Below, in pieces: positions 35,564-47,411 of a stretch of 64,000 nucleotides of DNA; position 1 is the stretch's first letter; the number at the start of each line of letters is the position of its first letter. Source of the stretch: Mycogone perniciosa (Eukaryota; Ascomycota; Sordariomycetes; Hypocreales; Hypocreaceae); contig JAOALB010000094.1 of assembly GCA_025331125.1 (NCBI GenBank), positions 1 to 64,000 on the forward strand, given 5' to 3'. The position numbers and the translations under genes are program-made. The notes under the pieces are model-generated. The model saw only the letters and a program-made list of their open reading frames with translations, was not told the origin of the DNA and searched no databases.

Positions 35564-36587
35564 GGTGATGGTGTGGCCTCGTTATCTGAAGGGCGTCATT
35601 TGGTGCAGAATATGTTGTAGAAGGGCTGAATAATAAATCGTGGTTTTGGTCAGGTTACCTATGTCAATCAAAGGTTGTCTAGGTATGATTTGGGGGATGG
35701 AAGTTCGATAGCGAAGCCCCCGTGGCATCCTTGTACCTTTGGATTTAGGGTGGGTCATTCGGTAAAGTGGTCGAGACCTGTCATCACTCTAGCTTGTAAA
35801 TGACGTATGTCCCCTTCAATCTCATCTAACAATCTGAGACCCTGAACATGATTGAAGGTCACGGTTGTAATTATGAATAGACATTATCTGAAATAGAGGT
35901 GGCTGTCTAAGACTTGAAGTGCTTCGTATGCTAATTGCATAGATACCTAGTAGATCATCAAAAACAGAGGCAAGCTCCGCTACCAAGGACTCGTGCATGT
36001 GTCAGAGCATCTTGACACCGCCATTGTCTAAGTAGATGCTATTGGAAGTGTCTGAAAACGAGCGTTTATAATTCGGTATGGCGTACCTTTTCGAACTATC
36101 TAGCTGGCCGCCATGGCAAATCAACATACCAATCCTAAGCCAGGGTCACACGTCCATCTCTAGTCTTTTTTTTTTCGCAGCGAGAACACAATAGCATGAG
36201 GATTCCCAATCGTCTTGAATGCGCCTTCCAGCCTCCGCGCCATTCCACCACACTGGCCCCAGCTATGCAGAAGACACCTACTCAAGTGTGAGGCTAGGGC
36301 TTGCCTACAAAGAAGAAAAAACATTAGGGCACCTGAGCGCTCACCTCCGTTTTTGCTGATCATTAAACTCAAGTGGCCGTCATCGTTGCGCGAAGCGGGC
36401 TTGGTCGCGACGCCTGGTGGGCCTGGTGAGGAGGCACTCGACCAGCGCTTCGCATCAAGCGCCTTTGAGCGAATGACAGCGGCGCGGCATCTCTTGAATC
36501 GGGCGCGTCATGGCGCTCGTCATTCTCGTCGTGCGCGGACGGGTTGACTTGAGTATGTCCCTCGTCATCCACGAGGGAATCGGATGG
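35564..36587. other. Spacer between the sterol-transfer gene and eRF1
   Basis: About 1 kb holding the promoter of the leftward sterol-transfer gene and the 3' flank of eRF1. Only short overlapping frames are present. No repeat or RNA gene is recognised. Confidence 0.5.
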
Positions 36588-38187
36588 TCAATCTACCCAT
36601 CGAGTTAGTATTATGAAATGTGTGCCAGTCGGGGACAGACCGCTCTTACCGTCGTAGTAGTCATCATCGTCATCCTCGAGATCGGCTAACTGCTCAAAGT
36701 TGACCTTGTAGCGGAGGATACCGCCAATGCCACCAAAGCCCTTGACAAACTGATTACCCTCAGTTGAGCGATCCGACACAAATTCAAGGGCAGTACCGAA
36801 ATCCTTGTAGTGTTCAGCAATCCACTCGAGGAATGACTCCTGTGTAGCAATGTCCATCTCTTGGCCGGTCTCCTTGTCGAGGAACTTGTCCCTGTTAGAT
36901 TGCTCTTGCTGCTTAGTCGTGTGCAAGATAACCTCGGCTCCGGCACTGTCCTTCAAAACGAAGCGTGTAATTTCCAGGTTTTCAAAAATAATGAGGGTTT
37001 CAACAGCACCAAGCTCCAGTGCCTTCAGGGTGTCATCGATACCGTAGCAGACCTTACCAGTGTCCTGGCTGATCTCCTCGAAGTACTTGCCAATAAGCTT
37101 CTTCTCCTGAATGAACTTGACGTTTCCGAGCGTCTCTGAGGACAATTCAATAGCCTGATTGAAACCGTTTTCACCACCATAGGAAACATCAACCACCTTG
37201 ATGACCTTGGTTTGCAGGCGGTTGTCAAACATATCGGAGGCGTTGAGATCGTTCTTGAAATCAGCCGAACCAGCAAGAATAATACCAGCCACGTTGACCT
37301 TGTCAGCAGTGATGAAGTTCTGCACCGCCAATTCGGCAACCTTGCGGACGTAGTTGTGGCGCTTTTCCTCACGTAGACGGGCGAAACGAAGAGCTGACTG
37401 ACCACCACGTCCGTGCTTCTTGGGGAGATCAACAGAGAACTTGTGGACGATCTCACGGGTGTTGCCACTGAGAGTGCCGAATAGAGCACCGTTACCATCC
37501 ATGATAATGAAGCCAAATTTCTGGTCGGACTCGAGCAGTTCAGCCAAAGCCTCAGTGTGGAACTTGTTGTCGCAGAGATAGAGCGATGTGTTGATGGGCT
37601 TGAACGGCTCAAAATCGATGTTGACCTTTCGCTCCTTTCCTTCTGAGGTCAATATTTCACCACAGTACACGACCAATCCATTCGGGGGGACCTTGTTGTA
37701 GAGCTTCAGACGCTGTTGGGTCGACGTGATGGCGGACAGGACGGACTGTCGGTTGACACGAGATTTAATGTTGGACGCCGTACCCTTCAGAGCCGTCAGC
37801 AAATAAGATCGGATACCACGTATCGGGGAGTGTTATTTCGCACATATTCTTCAGCCAACATCTTCGCCACACGCGACACTTGGTCCTTGGGCGCTGAATC
37901 CTACGTCAGTGTCGAGCTGTGTGGGCGGTCTCGGGAAGGGGCACGCACGGATGATGAGGGAAATCATTGACGTTCCATTTCCTCTAGCGGCCTCGAGGCG
38001 TTTAATCAACTTCTTGACCTTCCAGATCTCGATCTATCCACGGTATAGTTAGTCATTGTCGCCGTACTCGGGAGCTCTCAATGCCAGCGCGGGGCAGGCA
38101 AGGAGGGGCAACCAAGAAAAAAAACATTTTTTGGGCACGTATAAGACTCACGTTCCTCTCGGCCTCGCCAGCTTGAGGTTCACTCAT
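36588..38187 (-). CDS. sup45: Translation release factor eRF1
   Basis: Recognises all three stop codons in the ribosomal A site and triggers peptide release together with eRF3. Exons, read leftwards: 38152-38187, 37949-38033, 37844-37893, 36650-37784 and a 5-nt last exon 36588-36592; total 436 aa, ending YYDD. Stop-recognition motifs TASNIKS (59-65) and YLCDNKF (about 128-134) are intact. The catalytic GGQ is at 184-186 within HGRGGQSALRFARLREEKRH. The last intron (36593-36649, 57 nt) is divisible by three and has no stop; if retained, the protein would instead end with a 20-residue tail after YYD. Splicing is preferred because an acidic tyrosine-rich end is common in the family. It is divergent from the DUF1770 gene. 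Confidence 0.96.
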
Positions 38188-38779
38188 GTTGAAAAGATTT
38201 CCGAAAGAAGCCTCGGGGAGAAAATTCGGTTGGATTTATCCCGCCGGTTTGACAGGTCCTTGATTGTAAAGCGTCGTCGCGTGGAAGCGGGACACTGCGA
38301 AATCAAGGGAGGACAGGCAGGCTTTGTTGGATGCTGGATCCAGGTTTTGGTTGTGTCCGGAGCACCGAGTACACTCTGTTACTTTACCCTACCCGTAACC
38401 TAGGTACCTCTGTACCACCGCACCAACAAATAGGCTTGGCTCAAGCCTGAAGGTCTGTTTGCGCCTAAACTCAAAGTACTTCGAGGTGGACCGCCACCAG
38501 CCGTCAAGCGGTCAAAAGGGGAGCCCTTTGCCCCCTTTGGCGGCTCTGTGGGATTAGGTAAGCATGCTCTGTATGACAGGATGATAGGTACTAACACCTA
38601 TGCCATCACTCTCCTCTCTCACCGCCCGGCAAAATTGACCTTCAACGATCAGCTCGGTTGATGACGCTCCAGTTCCCTAGAGATACGACAGTCTTGTAGG
38701 AACAAAGTGTTGGTGGCCGTTTCTCGAAAAGCCCTGGGAATCCTCTTCAGGACGCAGCGTCCCTCCTCATTCAACCATC
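38188..38779. promoter_or_regulatory. Divergent spacer of eRF1 and the DUF1770 gene
   Basis: A 592-nt region between divergent start codons, so it carries both promoters. It contains AACCTAGGTACC (38397-38408) and no gene. No strong TATA box is seen. Confidence 0.5.
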
Positions 38780-39313
38780 ATGTCGTCCATTCCCACAGAA
38801 CTTGCCAGCACTATCCAGGCTGGCCATATCAGAAGACATCCTGACCCGCGGCGAGACATCACACCATCTACTGCCGCTGACAGAAAGGATGTTCTCAGCC
38901 TTCATAGTGCGAGATATAGCGATTACGATAATGAAGAGGACGATATTCCCTATAGCGTTCTTCGCTCACCCAAGAAGTCGTACAGTCTCCCACCCGTGCC
39001 AGACTTGCGGTTTGAGCAGAGCTATCTTCACAGCATAGCCTCAGCAGATACATGGTGGAAAGTGCTACTAATCACGACCAGAGATCAGGTAAACCCACGA
39101 CTCTCCGTTGCTATGAAGTAGCCTTAGAACTCACACGGGGATTAGGTATTGATGCCTCTAGCTCAAGGCGTCTTTCTCAACCTTTTCTTGGTTGGATGGC
39201 AGCACTGGAACCAAGGTGCTAGATCGCACGGTGACTCAGTAGGCGCGCGAGTTAGGCGATGGTGGTATGGAGTGAACAATTGGAAGCTGCCTAGTCCTAA
39301 GAAGCGTACCTAG
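38780..39313 (+). CDS. DUF1770 family protein
   Basis: Small fungal protein of unknown function. Exons are 38780-39088 and 39146-39313 (57-nt GT-AG intron), 158 aa. It begins MSSIPTELASTIQAGHIRRH, has an acidic SDYDNEEDDIPYSVL stretch, then LPPVPDLRFEQSYLHSI, and after the intron a hydrophobic LMPLAQGVFLNLFLVGWQHW segment that could cross or touch a membrane. It ends with a basic tail PSPKKRT. These blocks resemble the DUF1770 family as I remember it, found only in fungi. The frame, intron phase and stop are consistent; the family assignment is less certain than the gene itself. Confidence 0.78.
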
Positions 39314-39651
39314 CTAGGTGTCATGCCAACTGCTCATAAAAAACTATATATATGACTTCGCTTCATGTGAAGTCCACCTTGCTACTTTGAACAAAGTGAA
39401 ATGCCACGGAGTCAAACCTCTACTCATTGTTCCCTTTCTAGGCCTTGAATTAATAGTGTTCCCTGAGACTTTTGAGTCCTTGCTGGCCCAACCCCAGCTC
39501 TAATCCGTCAGTCCTGATGATAGATAGTACACTGATCTTTTTTCGTATCGTTTGCCGCCAGCTGTACCCCCCAACTCCCAACAATCAAGCAAAAATATTA
39601 GGAACAAACGATGCAATTACATCTCACTCACAGTTACCCACATCAAACGGG
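39314..39651. other. Convergent 3' spacer
   Basis: A 338-nt AT-rich gap between the stops of the DUF1770 gene (rightward) and the WHIM-type gene (leftward). It should contain both 3' UTRs; nothing else is seen. Confidence 0.5.
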
Positions 39652-41815
39652 TCAGGGCACCACTTGCTGCTTCTCCGGACTGCCTCTGAATGCCAATGAA
39701 GTCTCCGGGACTGCTGGTAGAATAGATGGCTGATCTTTTCCAATTGGGCTTGTGCGTTCGGGACCGGCTCGCTTTCCTCCAGTCTTCGCCTCCGGGGTAA
39801 GGGCAGAGGTGCCATTTGCAGCGCCCTGGGAAGCAATCGATTGATAGGGTGTTGGGACATCAGGCATGTCGATAGACATATCCTCTGGCTTGTCCGAATT
39901 GATCTTCCAATCCTGTGCCTCCGGCGTGGGAAGCATGTTTCCCGCTTGATCATTGGGTGCCAGCACCTTCCTGAGCTTAGGAGGGGTCACGGATAGCTTC
40001 ACAACCAGGCTTTGAGGCCGAACATCCAAGTCGTCTTCGTCCATGGCGTCGTCTTCGTTGAATTCGTCCTCATCGTCAGATTCTTCAGGTGGATGTGCAT
40101 CAACATCGTCCTCGTCGTCTCCAAACTCTGCCTCGCTTTCCTCATCGTCTGTATCCATAGAGGTGTCCCGACACTGGTCTTTGCTGGAGCCTGCCCATCC
40201 ATTCGTTCCGTGATTCATAGCTGCCGACCTCCGTGGGCGTCCCATCGGCCCTACAGAATTTTCCTTATCAATTTCCGAATTATCTTCTTGTGCATTGCCT
40301 GCCATGTCCTCGCCTGTGGCCACGTTGAGTCGAGTAGGAGCCCGTATGGTTCGTCCGCTCGAGGTAGTGACCGGTCCCGTTTCCGCTGGAGTACTCGTTC
40401 CAGTATTTCGTGCTGAGCGTCTATGGCCAGTCGAGTCTGAAAAGACGTCTTCGTCGTCGGAGTATGTATACTTCATCCGCTTGCCGCGGGTGCGCCCCTC
40501 GTACAAAGAAAAGCCAGGCTCGGGACGTTTAAACTGTTCCTTCCGCATCTGCCGGTATTCTCTCCGTTTCCGTTTCTATGACCCTGTTAGCATATGTCGT
40601 GAAGATATGTCGGGTTGGCACCATACCTCTTCACCAGCTTCAAAGCGAGGAAGGGCTTGAAGTATCTTTTGGCTGAGCTTCTTGGCTTTCGGGCCACCGT
40701 CCTTGGTCTCAAGTTTCTCTGCTAGAACCTTCAGCTCTTCAATGGAGCCGGCAACGCTCCACCATGTCCGGTTCGCCCCTGCGGGATTGCTCTCACGATA
40801 TACTCGGAAATTGGTGTCGTCCTGGCCCTCAACCAAGAAATAACGGCGCTTCTCCCCGTCGGTACCCCATGGCTGAACCGCTCTAGGTTGGTTCACATCA
40901 TCGTCGTGACGATTCTGTTTGTATGACTGGTTGATGAGCGTCTTTAGTGTATCCGACGATGACATAGACCAGAGAACAAGAGTGCGGAGCAAATTCAACT
41001 GTGATAAACACAATCAGCAACGCATATCAATTCGTGTCTATGTCAGGGAAATCATACCCGTTCAGTCGGTCCCATGGAGTTGAAAGATGTACCCCCAGAT
41101 AGGGGGTTCTTCTCCTGCCATGACGAAGGCCATTGGTTCTTGTGAGATGCAATGGCGTCTTCCAGAGCTCTGCCATAATGTCCCGGCCTGCAAAACTCTT
41201 CAATTTAGTATTTTCAGTGCCAGGGAAGGTACAATTGACGTACTTGACATCCTGCTTCCGGTTCAGGAGAAGCCCCAGCACGGCGCATAAAAAGTGTTCT
41301 GCTCGATCGCCTGGGACGGGTTCGACAACGTCTCGCTCAAGTTCTTGGGGGCCGAAATGCGCAAGGGATTTGGGGAATGCATCGCTGAATCGACTTCTGA
41401 ACATTACAAGGAACTGTGGCTGTTAGCAGAGTCCTATGACGTTGGCACGCGAACTTTCGCGTCACACTAGAATGCGCAGCGCGACTGGTCGCCAAGCAGT
41501 ACCAGTTTGCATCCAGAAAAAAAACAAGCACAAGGGAAAAGGAAATAGTCCAGCACATACTGCAATGTCGGAATTATCGGCGAGGACATATTCGTGAGGT
41601 GGTGACGGCGATCGTTTCCGCGGCGGCGGCGAAGGTTCTTTGGGGGCTTGTCCTGATAGCTTAGGGAAGAACTTGAGGATTCCCGCCTTGGACTTTGCTG
41701 GTGCCCGATCATCAATGCCGTCCAGCTCGTCGTCTGAGGGCACAGGCGACAGCGACGATAAGGAGGAAAGGTCAGACGATTCGTCGTCGGCAGGCATGCT
41801 GTTGGGCTGTTCCAA
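39652..41815 (-). CDS. WHIM/DDT-type chromatin remodelling accessory protein
   Basis: Exons, read leftwards: 41561-41815, 41244-41413, 41058-41187, 40627-40998 and 39652-40575; total 616 aa. After a Ser-rich start come a DDT-like helical block (FRSRFSDAFPKSLAHFGPQE to ALEDAIASHKNQWPS, about residues 86-165) and a WHIM1-like helix (LNLLRTLVLWSMSSSDTLK). A WHIM3-like segment then contains QPWGTDGEKRRYFLVEG and the VYRES...TWWSV motif. Such modules occur in accessory subunits of ISWI-type remodellers (RSF1, CECR2, BAZ), where they contact the ATPase and linker DNA. A basic stretch KRKRREYRQMRKEQF follows. The last 250 residues are acidic and disordered (DDEESEAEFGDDEDD). A nuclear chromatin role is inferred from these motifs; the exact orthologue is not known to me. 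Confidence 0.8.
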
Positions 41816-43567
41816 CGTGGAGGTGCTCGGGTGAGGTGGTGTGTGGAGGAATGAAGGTGTGAAGTCAAGGACGATGTCCGTAGTTTCTCGATTAGAGGTG
41901 GATGCACTAGTTAACCCACGTTCTTGAACCGCAAAACAAATCGATTCTGATAGGCCAAGGGGGTCTTCCGAATCATTCGGGGAAAAGCCCAGGCCTATTG
42001 AACACCTAGTCTCCTACATATGACACTCCATACTCCGTACACTTCTCAATACTAAAGGACCGTGGCACCCTGCCTTGTACCCAAGCCTCGCAGCGTTACC
42101 TTCCCCGCGCATTTCATCATGAGGTCTGCTACCCAATATTCCATGAGATTAAGCTCACACGACTTCCCATCACCAAAGAAGGGTAAGTGAGCATTGGCCA
42201 ACTTGAGTCAAATTGGTCAGCTTATCAGATGGATTATCCACAACCATGCTGCAACCAAGGTTTTTTCATGTCCGTATGAAGGCGTAGTGACAGAGGATTT
42301 TTCATCCAACCCTGACTCCCAGAAGTCTCAGCAATTCGGTCAACCGCCGCAGGCTCTTGGCGGATCTTGCGACATTTTCGACCTAGACCAATGTCCACAA
42401 CATATGTGTCCAAGCAAAGCAGTCCAGCGCAAAACGATCACCCATCCAAAAACACATCCACCCAAGCGCGCCACAGGAGACAAAGAGATACCAAGCCTGA
42501 TAATATTGTCAGTTTAGAACCAGTCACAATAGGGGGGCCGAGAAGGGCAAAAGAGCAGGGTCCTTGCCGGTTTGTGTAATGACTCACTTAGGCGTTTGGT
42601 CTTTTGTTTTCCCCATTTATCTTTGTTGATAGCGGCGATGAAGCAGCGCTCCTGCCAGAAGATCATCACCCAAGATACAACCCCACTGAGGGCGCGCCAG
42701 AGACACCACCACAAACCTCAGAAAGAAATGTCATATTCTTGATCCAGACACGTGAAGAAACACGTTCATTCTGGCATATATGAACCATCGATTGTGAGAT
42801 TCAGGTCTTCAACCGAGCTCCCGACCACTTGGTCCGAGCGATAGAATATTTGGATACATCAGGGATAGATATAGAGAGACACTGTTCTCTCGTTGGATGT
42901 AGCCCCCCGCTTCTTAGCAGGCAAGCAAAGATGACCAAATGTGCAACATTTCGACAACCGAATGAAACCAATGGGACACAAGGACATATGAGATGGTTTT
43001 TTAAGTCATGATGAGATCCGGTTTTCCGCAAGGAGGAAACGCGTCAAATCTTCAAGCGGCCACATTGATACGTTTGTGTAAGAAAGTGCTGGACCGGCAT
43101 AATATTAGTTGGATAGCAAGTGCGGCCTTTGATGCATCCCATGATAGATGCTTGGCTGTTGTTGATCATAAGACGTTAGAGATGGATATATGGCGCGTCT
43201 GAATTGTTGACGCAGCACGTCACTGAAGTCTTTGAAAAGAGGTGGGGTTGTTGGTCATGACCCTTACCCCTGTTACCTGTATGTATGTATAGTACCGATA
43301 TGTGGATAAAGTACCAAGTACTTCGGCGCACACCAACATTCGGAGACGGAAAATTTTAGTCACGTGCTCAGGGCTCCTCTTCCATTTTCGAGGTCCCGCA
43401 CACAAAAATTATCAGAAACCGCAAGCGAGCGCCTCTTCGTCAAAACACCAAGCGGCCGAAGTCAGGTAAAGAACCCCCCCAACTTTCTCGCCTCGAAGGC
43501 GGCCACGCACTAACATCAAACCGCCTACAGCTACCCGAATCATCGCATCGAGCGAAGACGAGTCGCA
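41816..43567. other. 1.75-kb spacer upstream of uL2 and the WHIM-type gene
   Basis: Promoter region for both divergent neighbours. CACGTG hexamers lie near 42749 and at 43361-43366, the latter 202 nt before the uL2 start. A poly-C patch and CT-rich leader sit just upstream of the start. No gene is supported in between. Confidence 0.5.
43361..43366. promoter_or_regulatory. CACGTG element upstream of uL2
   Basis: E-box hexamer within TAGTCACGTGCTC, about 200 nt upstream of the uL2 start codon, comparable to the sites near uL1 and eL39. Confidence 0.35.
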
Positions 43568-44582
43568 ATGGGTCGAGTAATTCGCAACCAGAGAAAGGGA
43601 CGCGGTTCCATCTTCAGTGAGTACCGGCTGCGGCATATCAAACTTGAATGTCGAGACACTGACATTCAATTCAGCGGCCAACACGCGCCTGAACAAGGCC
43701 CCGGCCAAGTTCCGCAACCTCGATTACGCCGAGCGTCATGGCTACGTCCGCGGTATCGTGAAGGACATCATCCACGACCCTGGCAAGTTTCCGAACGACA
43801 CGGATGGAATATAGTCGGCCGGACTAGGGCTAACAATGGCTTTTTTTCTGCGCAGGTCGAGGTGCTCCTCTCGCCAAGGTCACTTTCCGCCACCCCTACA
43901 AGTACAAGCAGGTCACCGAGACTTTCATTGCGAACGAGGGAATGTACACCGGACAATTCATCTACGCTGGAAAGAAGGCTGCTCTCACCGTCGGCAACGT
44001 TCTGCCCCTTGGTGAGATGCCCGAGGGTACCGTTGTCTCCAACGTCGAGGAGAAGATCGGCGACCGTGGTGTTCTGGGACGCAACTCCGGTGGCTACATC
44101 ACCGTTGTTGGCCACAACCCTGATGAGGGCAAGACCCGAATCAAGCTCCCCTCTGGTGCCAAGAAGGTTGTCCACTCCCGGTCGCGAGGAATGATTGGTA
44201 TCGTTGCTGGTGGTGGCCGTACCGACAAGCCTCTCCTGAGTACGTCCCTCTGTCCGCCCTAGGAGATGAATTTTGGGACCGTATTTTCTAACTATATCAC
44301 AGAGGCTTCTCGTGCCAAGCACAAGTTCGCTGTCAAGCGTAACAACTGGCCCAAGACTCGTGGTGTTGCTATGAACCCTGTTGACCATCCTCACGGTGGT
44401 GTAAGTAGCCCCGATACAGACGAACAGAAATGCGGCGATACTGACAAGTCCACCAGGGTAACCACCAACATATTGGTAAGGCATCTACCATCTCCCGGTA
44501 TGCCGTCCAGGGACAAAAGGCTGGTCTTATTGCTGCGAGAAGAACGGGTCTGCTGCGTGGTACTCAAAAGACGAAGGAGTAA
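43568..44582 (+). CDS. rpl2: 60S ribosomal protein uL2 (Rpl2/L8)
   Basis: Core protein of the large ribosomal subunit near the peptidyl transferase centre. Exons are 43568-43616, 43675-43782, 43856-44239, 44303-44400 and 44457-44582, giving 254 aa, the exact family length. Blocks include MGRVIRNQRKGRGSIF, LDYAERHGYVRGIVKDIIHD, GVLGRNSGGYITVVGHNPDE, KKVVHSRSRGMIGIVAGGGR and the uL2 signature MNPVDHPHGGGNHQHIGKAS. Intron 2 (43783-43855) has a GC donor (CCTG|GCAAGT), since only this junction restores HDPGRGAPLAKV. It lies on the same strand as, and 744 nt upstream of, the adenosine kinase gene. Confidence 0.97.
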
Positions 44583-45326
44583 AGCGGCTGAAATTCATGG
44601 TCTCATTGGGATGGTGTTACAGTGGCTTTCTTACTATGGATGGTACTGCTCAGGGACGAAAATTGAAGGCTCCTAAAGCAAGTACTGGTATGACATTTCG
44701 CGCACACAAACCGCAAGCCATCCCTAGAGCACTCGGATGTGAATGACCTGGCTTTTCTGGTGACAAAACGATGCCAAACGATGCCTGTGGTAGTACCAGG
44801 TTTAAAAGCCTTCGCGAAGGAATGACACACCCCTGTCGTCTTCAGGATGAAATATTGTTCTTCTACAAAGGACTTGGCATGGCAACATCGATTCGGCGTT
44901 CTTCGGGGTTGAGCAAGGCAAACTTAAGACGGTTCCCGAATGCCAAAATCCGAAATAATTCAGTGCACCAGTCTACTATAATTAGCACCTTTAAAATACT
45001 ACTGAATACTCGGATTGTGCACAACGGCCATTTTATGTCCCTATTTAACAGCAATTGGGCTCATTTGTACTCCGTAATATACCCTGTCTATCTATGCCCG
45101 ATGTCTCTGGGCCTTCCCATCTCATATTAATGTGGGAGGGGCCAATATGTACGTCAAGTGCAGGTGACAATGGTACCTTCGGCAACCCCGCCACCAGGTC
45201 CGACTCCGAAGGTCCTCCAGCTAAATTGTCGATTCAGTGAGCCGCTCCATCCATCTTCTCTCTTCCTTCAACACAAATCTCCCACAAAACATCGAGCCGT
45301 AATTTCTGCTCAATCAAGAATCAGTC
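44583..45326. other. Spacer between uL2 and adenosine kinase
   Basis: Contains the uL2 3' flank and the adenosine kinase promoter. Pyrimidine-rich leader sequence (45248-45295) and a TACTCCGTA element (45068-45076) are present. No gene is supported. Confidence 0.5.
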
Positions 45327-46741
45327 ATGGCTCCCGTCAAGGAATTCGCTCTTCTCTGCCTGGAGAACCCTCTGCTTGGTACGTCTCAATAGCCGTCTTC
45401 CATCTTTTCCACGGAAAAAACCCCGCCAACACGCAGGGCCTGCCCTTTGCTGCCACTCAAGATCCTCCTGCTTACTGCTACTGCCTGTAGATATTCAGGC
45501 TGCTGGTGATCAGGCCTTGCTTGACAAGTATGGCCTCAAGGCCAATGATGCCATCCTCGCTGAGGAGAAGCACCTCGGCCTCTACGAGGACCTGCTCAAC
45601 AACTACGATGCCAAGCTGATTGCTGGTGGTGCTGCGCAAAACACCGCTCGTGGCGCGCAGTACATTCTGCCTCCCAACAGTGTTGTCTATCTGGGTGGTG
45701 CTGGCGACGACAAGTACTCTGCTATTCTGCGTGACGCTGTCAAGCAGGCTGGCCTGCGTGTCGAGTACCGAGTTGACCCTAATGAGAAGACCGGTCGCTG
45801 CGGTGCCGTCATCACCGGCCACAACCGCAGTCTGTGCACTGATCTGGGTGCCGCCAACCACTACGACCTGGACCACCTGAAGAGGCCTGATATCTGGGCC
45901 CTGGTTGAGAAGGCCGAGGTGTTCTACGTTGGTGGCTTCCACTTCACCGGTAAGCGCTTGACTATGACAATATTCAGTTAATTAATACTCGTTTCTAAAC
46001 AAAGATTCTTACAGTCTGCCCTCCCGCCATCATGGAGCTCGCCAAACAGGCTGCGGAGCACAACAAGCCCTTTGTCCTGTCACTCTCCGCCCCCTTTATC
46101 CCCCAGTTCTTCAAGCAGGTCGTTGATGACAGTGCCCCCTACTGGGACTACATTATTGGCAACGAGACCGAGGCCGCCGCCTATGCCGAGTCTCACGACC
46201 TGCCTTCCAAGGAGCCCAAGGACGTCGTCAAGCACCTTGCCAATCTGCCCAAGGCGAACACCCAGAGGAAGCGTATTGCCATCGTCACTCAGGGCACCGA
46301 TCCTACCTTGGTCGCCATCCAGGGTGAGGAGGAGATCAAGGAGTTCCCCGTCCACGCCATCGACAAGGAGCTCATCAACGACACCAATGGTGCCGGTGAT
46401 GCCTTCGCCGGTGGTCTGTTGGCCGGTATCCTTGAGGGCAAGCCATTGGAGACATGCATTGACATGGGTCAGTGGCTCGCTAAGTTGAGCATTCAGGAGC
46501 TTGGGCCTTCGTAAGTTGTCCCTCTATCCCCATCTGCCTAAGCGGTTCCTCAATAGTTCCTCTTGCTTCATTTCACACTTTACCTGGTTGTCTGGGAGAG
46601 AGCCCCCTCAAGAAAAAGAAAGATGAAGAAAAAAGAAGGAGCAAAAAAAGCACCATATCCATTTCCGCATAGACTCATCGGGCTAATATTTCTCTCTTTA
46701 GATACCCCTTCCCCAAGAAAGCATACCAGGCATCATCGTAA
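45327..46741 (+). CDS. ado1: Adenosine kinase
   Basis: Phosphorylates adenosine to AMP with ATP, recycling the adenosine released when S-adenosylhomocysteine is cleaved and so supporting methylation. Exons are 45327-45378, 45491-45949, 46015-46510 and 46702-46741, giving 348 aa. The PfkB-family sugar-binding region IAGGAAQNTARGAQYIL and the NDTNGAGDAFAGGLLAGILE block with catalytic Asp299 are intact. The last exon supplies YPFPKKAYQASS, a typical adenosine kinase end. The last intron (46511-46701, 191 nt) is long and has a purine-rich A/G tract (about 46608-46660), unusual for the small introns here. Identity is secure. Confidence 0.96.
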
Positions 46742-47411
46742 GCGCCAGAAAGCAGGTTGCTCTTGTAGGTCCATTCCTTAAGAATGGGAAATGAATCGGC
46801 GTTGAGGGATTAAAATGTGGGAAACGGTTTCAACAACGGCGTTTTTGCATCAATGAGGAACCCTTGGGGTTGTGGCTCCCTGGGCATAGCGATTCGGTAT
46901 CCTCCACGATCCGATCTTTCTTGTTTTCCCTAATTTTTAAGCAATTAAGAATGATAAATGAATTTGTTGCGCACCCATCGAACACCATTCCTGGTTTGGA
47001 CCATTTGAATGCAATAGTATCATTCCGTCATGGCTGTTCAAATATCGGTGTAAAACGATCAATACTGACTCGATCACTATCGGTCTGACGGCCCCTTGAA
47101 AAATGAAGTGGATTGCCTCCTTTTCACCTATCGCGGCGCGAGATGGTGGTGATACAAGCTATCCAGAATTCCAAATCCTAGCTGAGAGACTCGCTTGTGA
47201 TATGCTGCACAATTGAAACCTGTTAGAGATATCCCAAAACCAAGTAGGCATCATGCCTGCGATATTATATGTGACTAACCACCCATTATCCGTCGTTGTT
47301 TCCAGGTCCTTGTCGCACAACTGGAAAATCACAACGGGGTGTGGCCATGAACTCCCCGGCCGCAGGAGACAGGTGACCGTGGCCCGGTAGACGATGAGAA
47401 ACAATCAATCT
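46742..47411. other. Convergent 3' spacer
   Basis: A 670-nt gap between the stops of adenosine kinase (rightward) and the EST1/SMG7-like gene (leftward). Only short frames occur here and no RNA gene is recognised. Confidence 0.5.
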
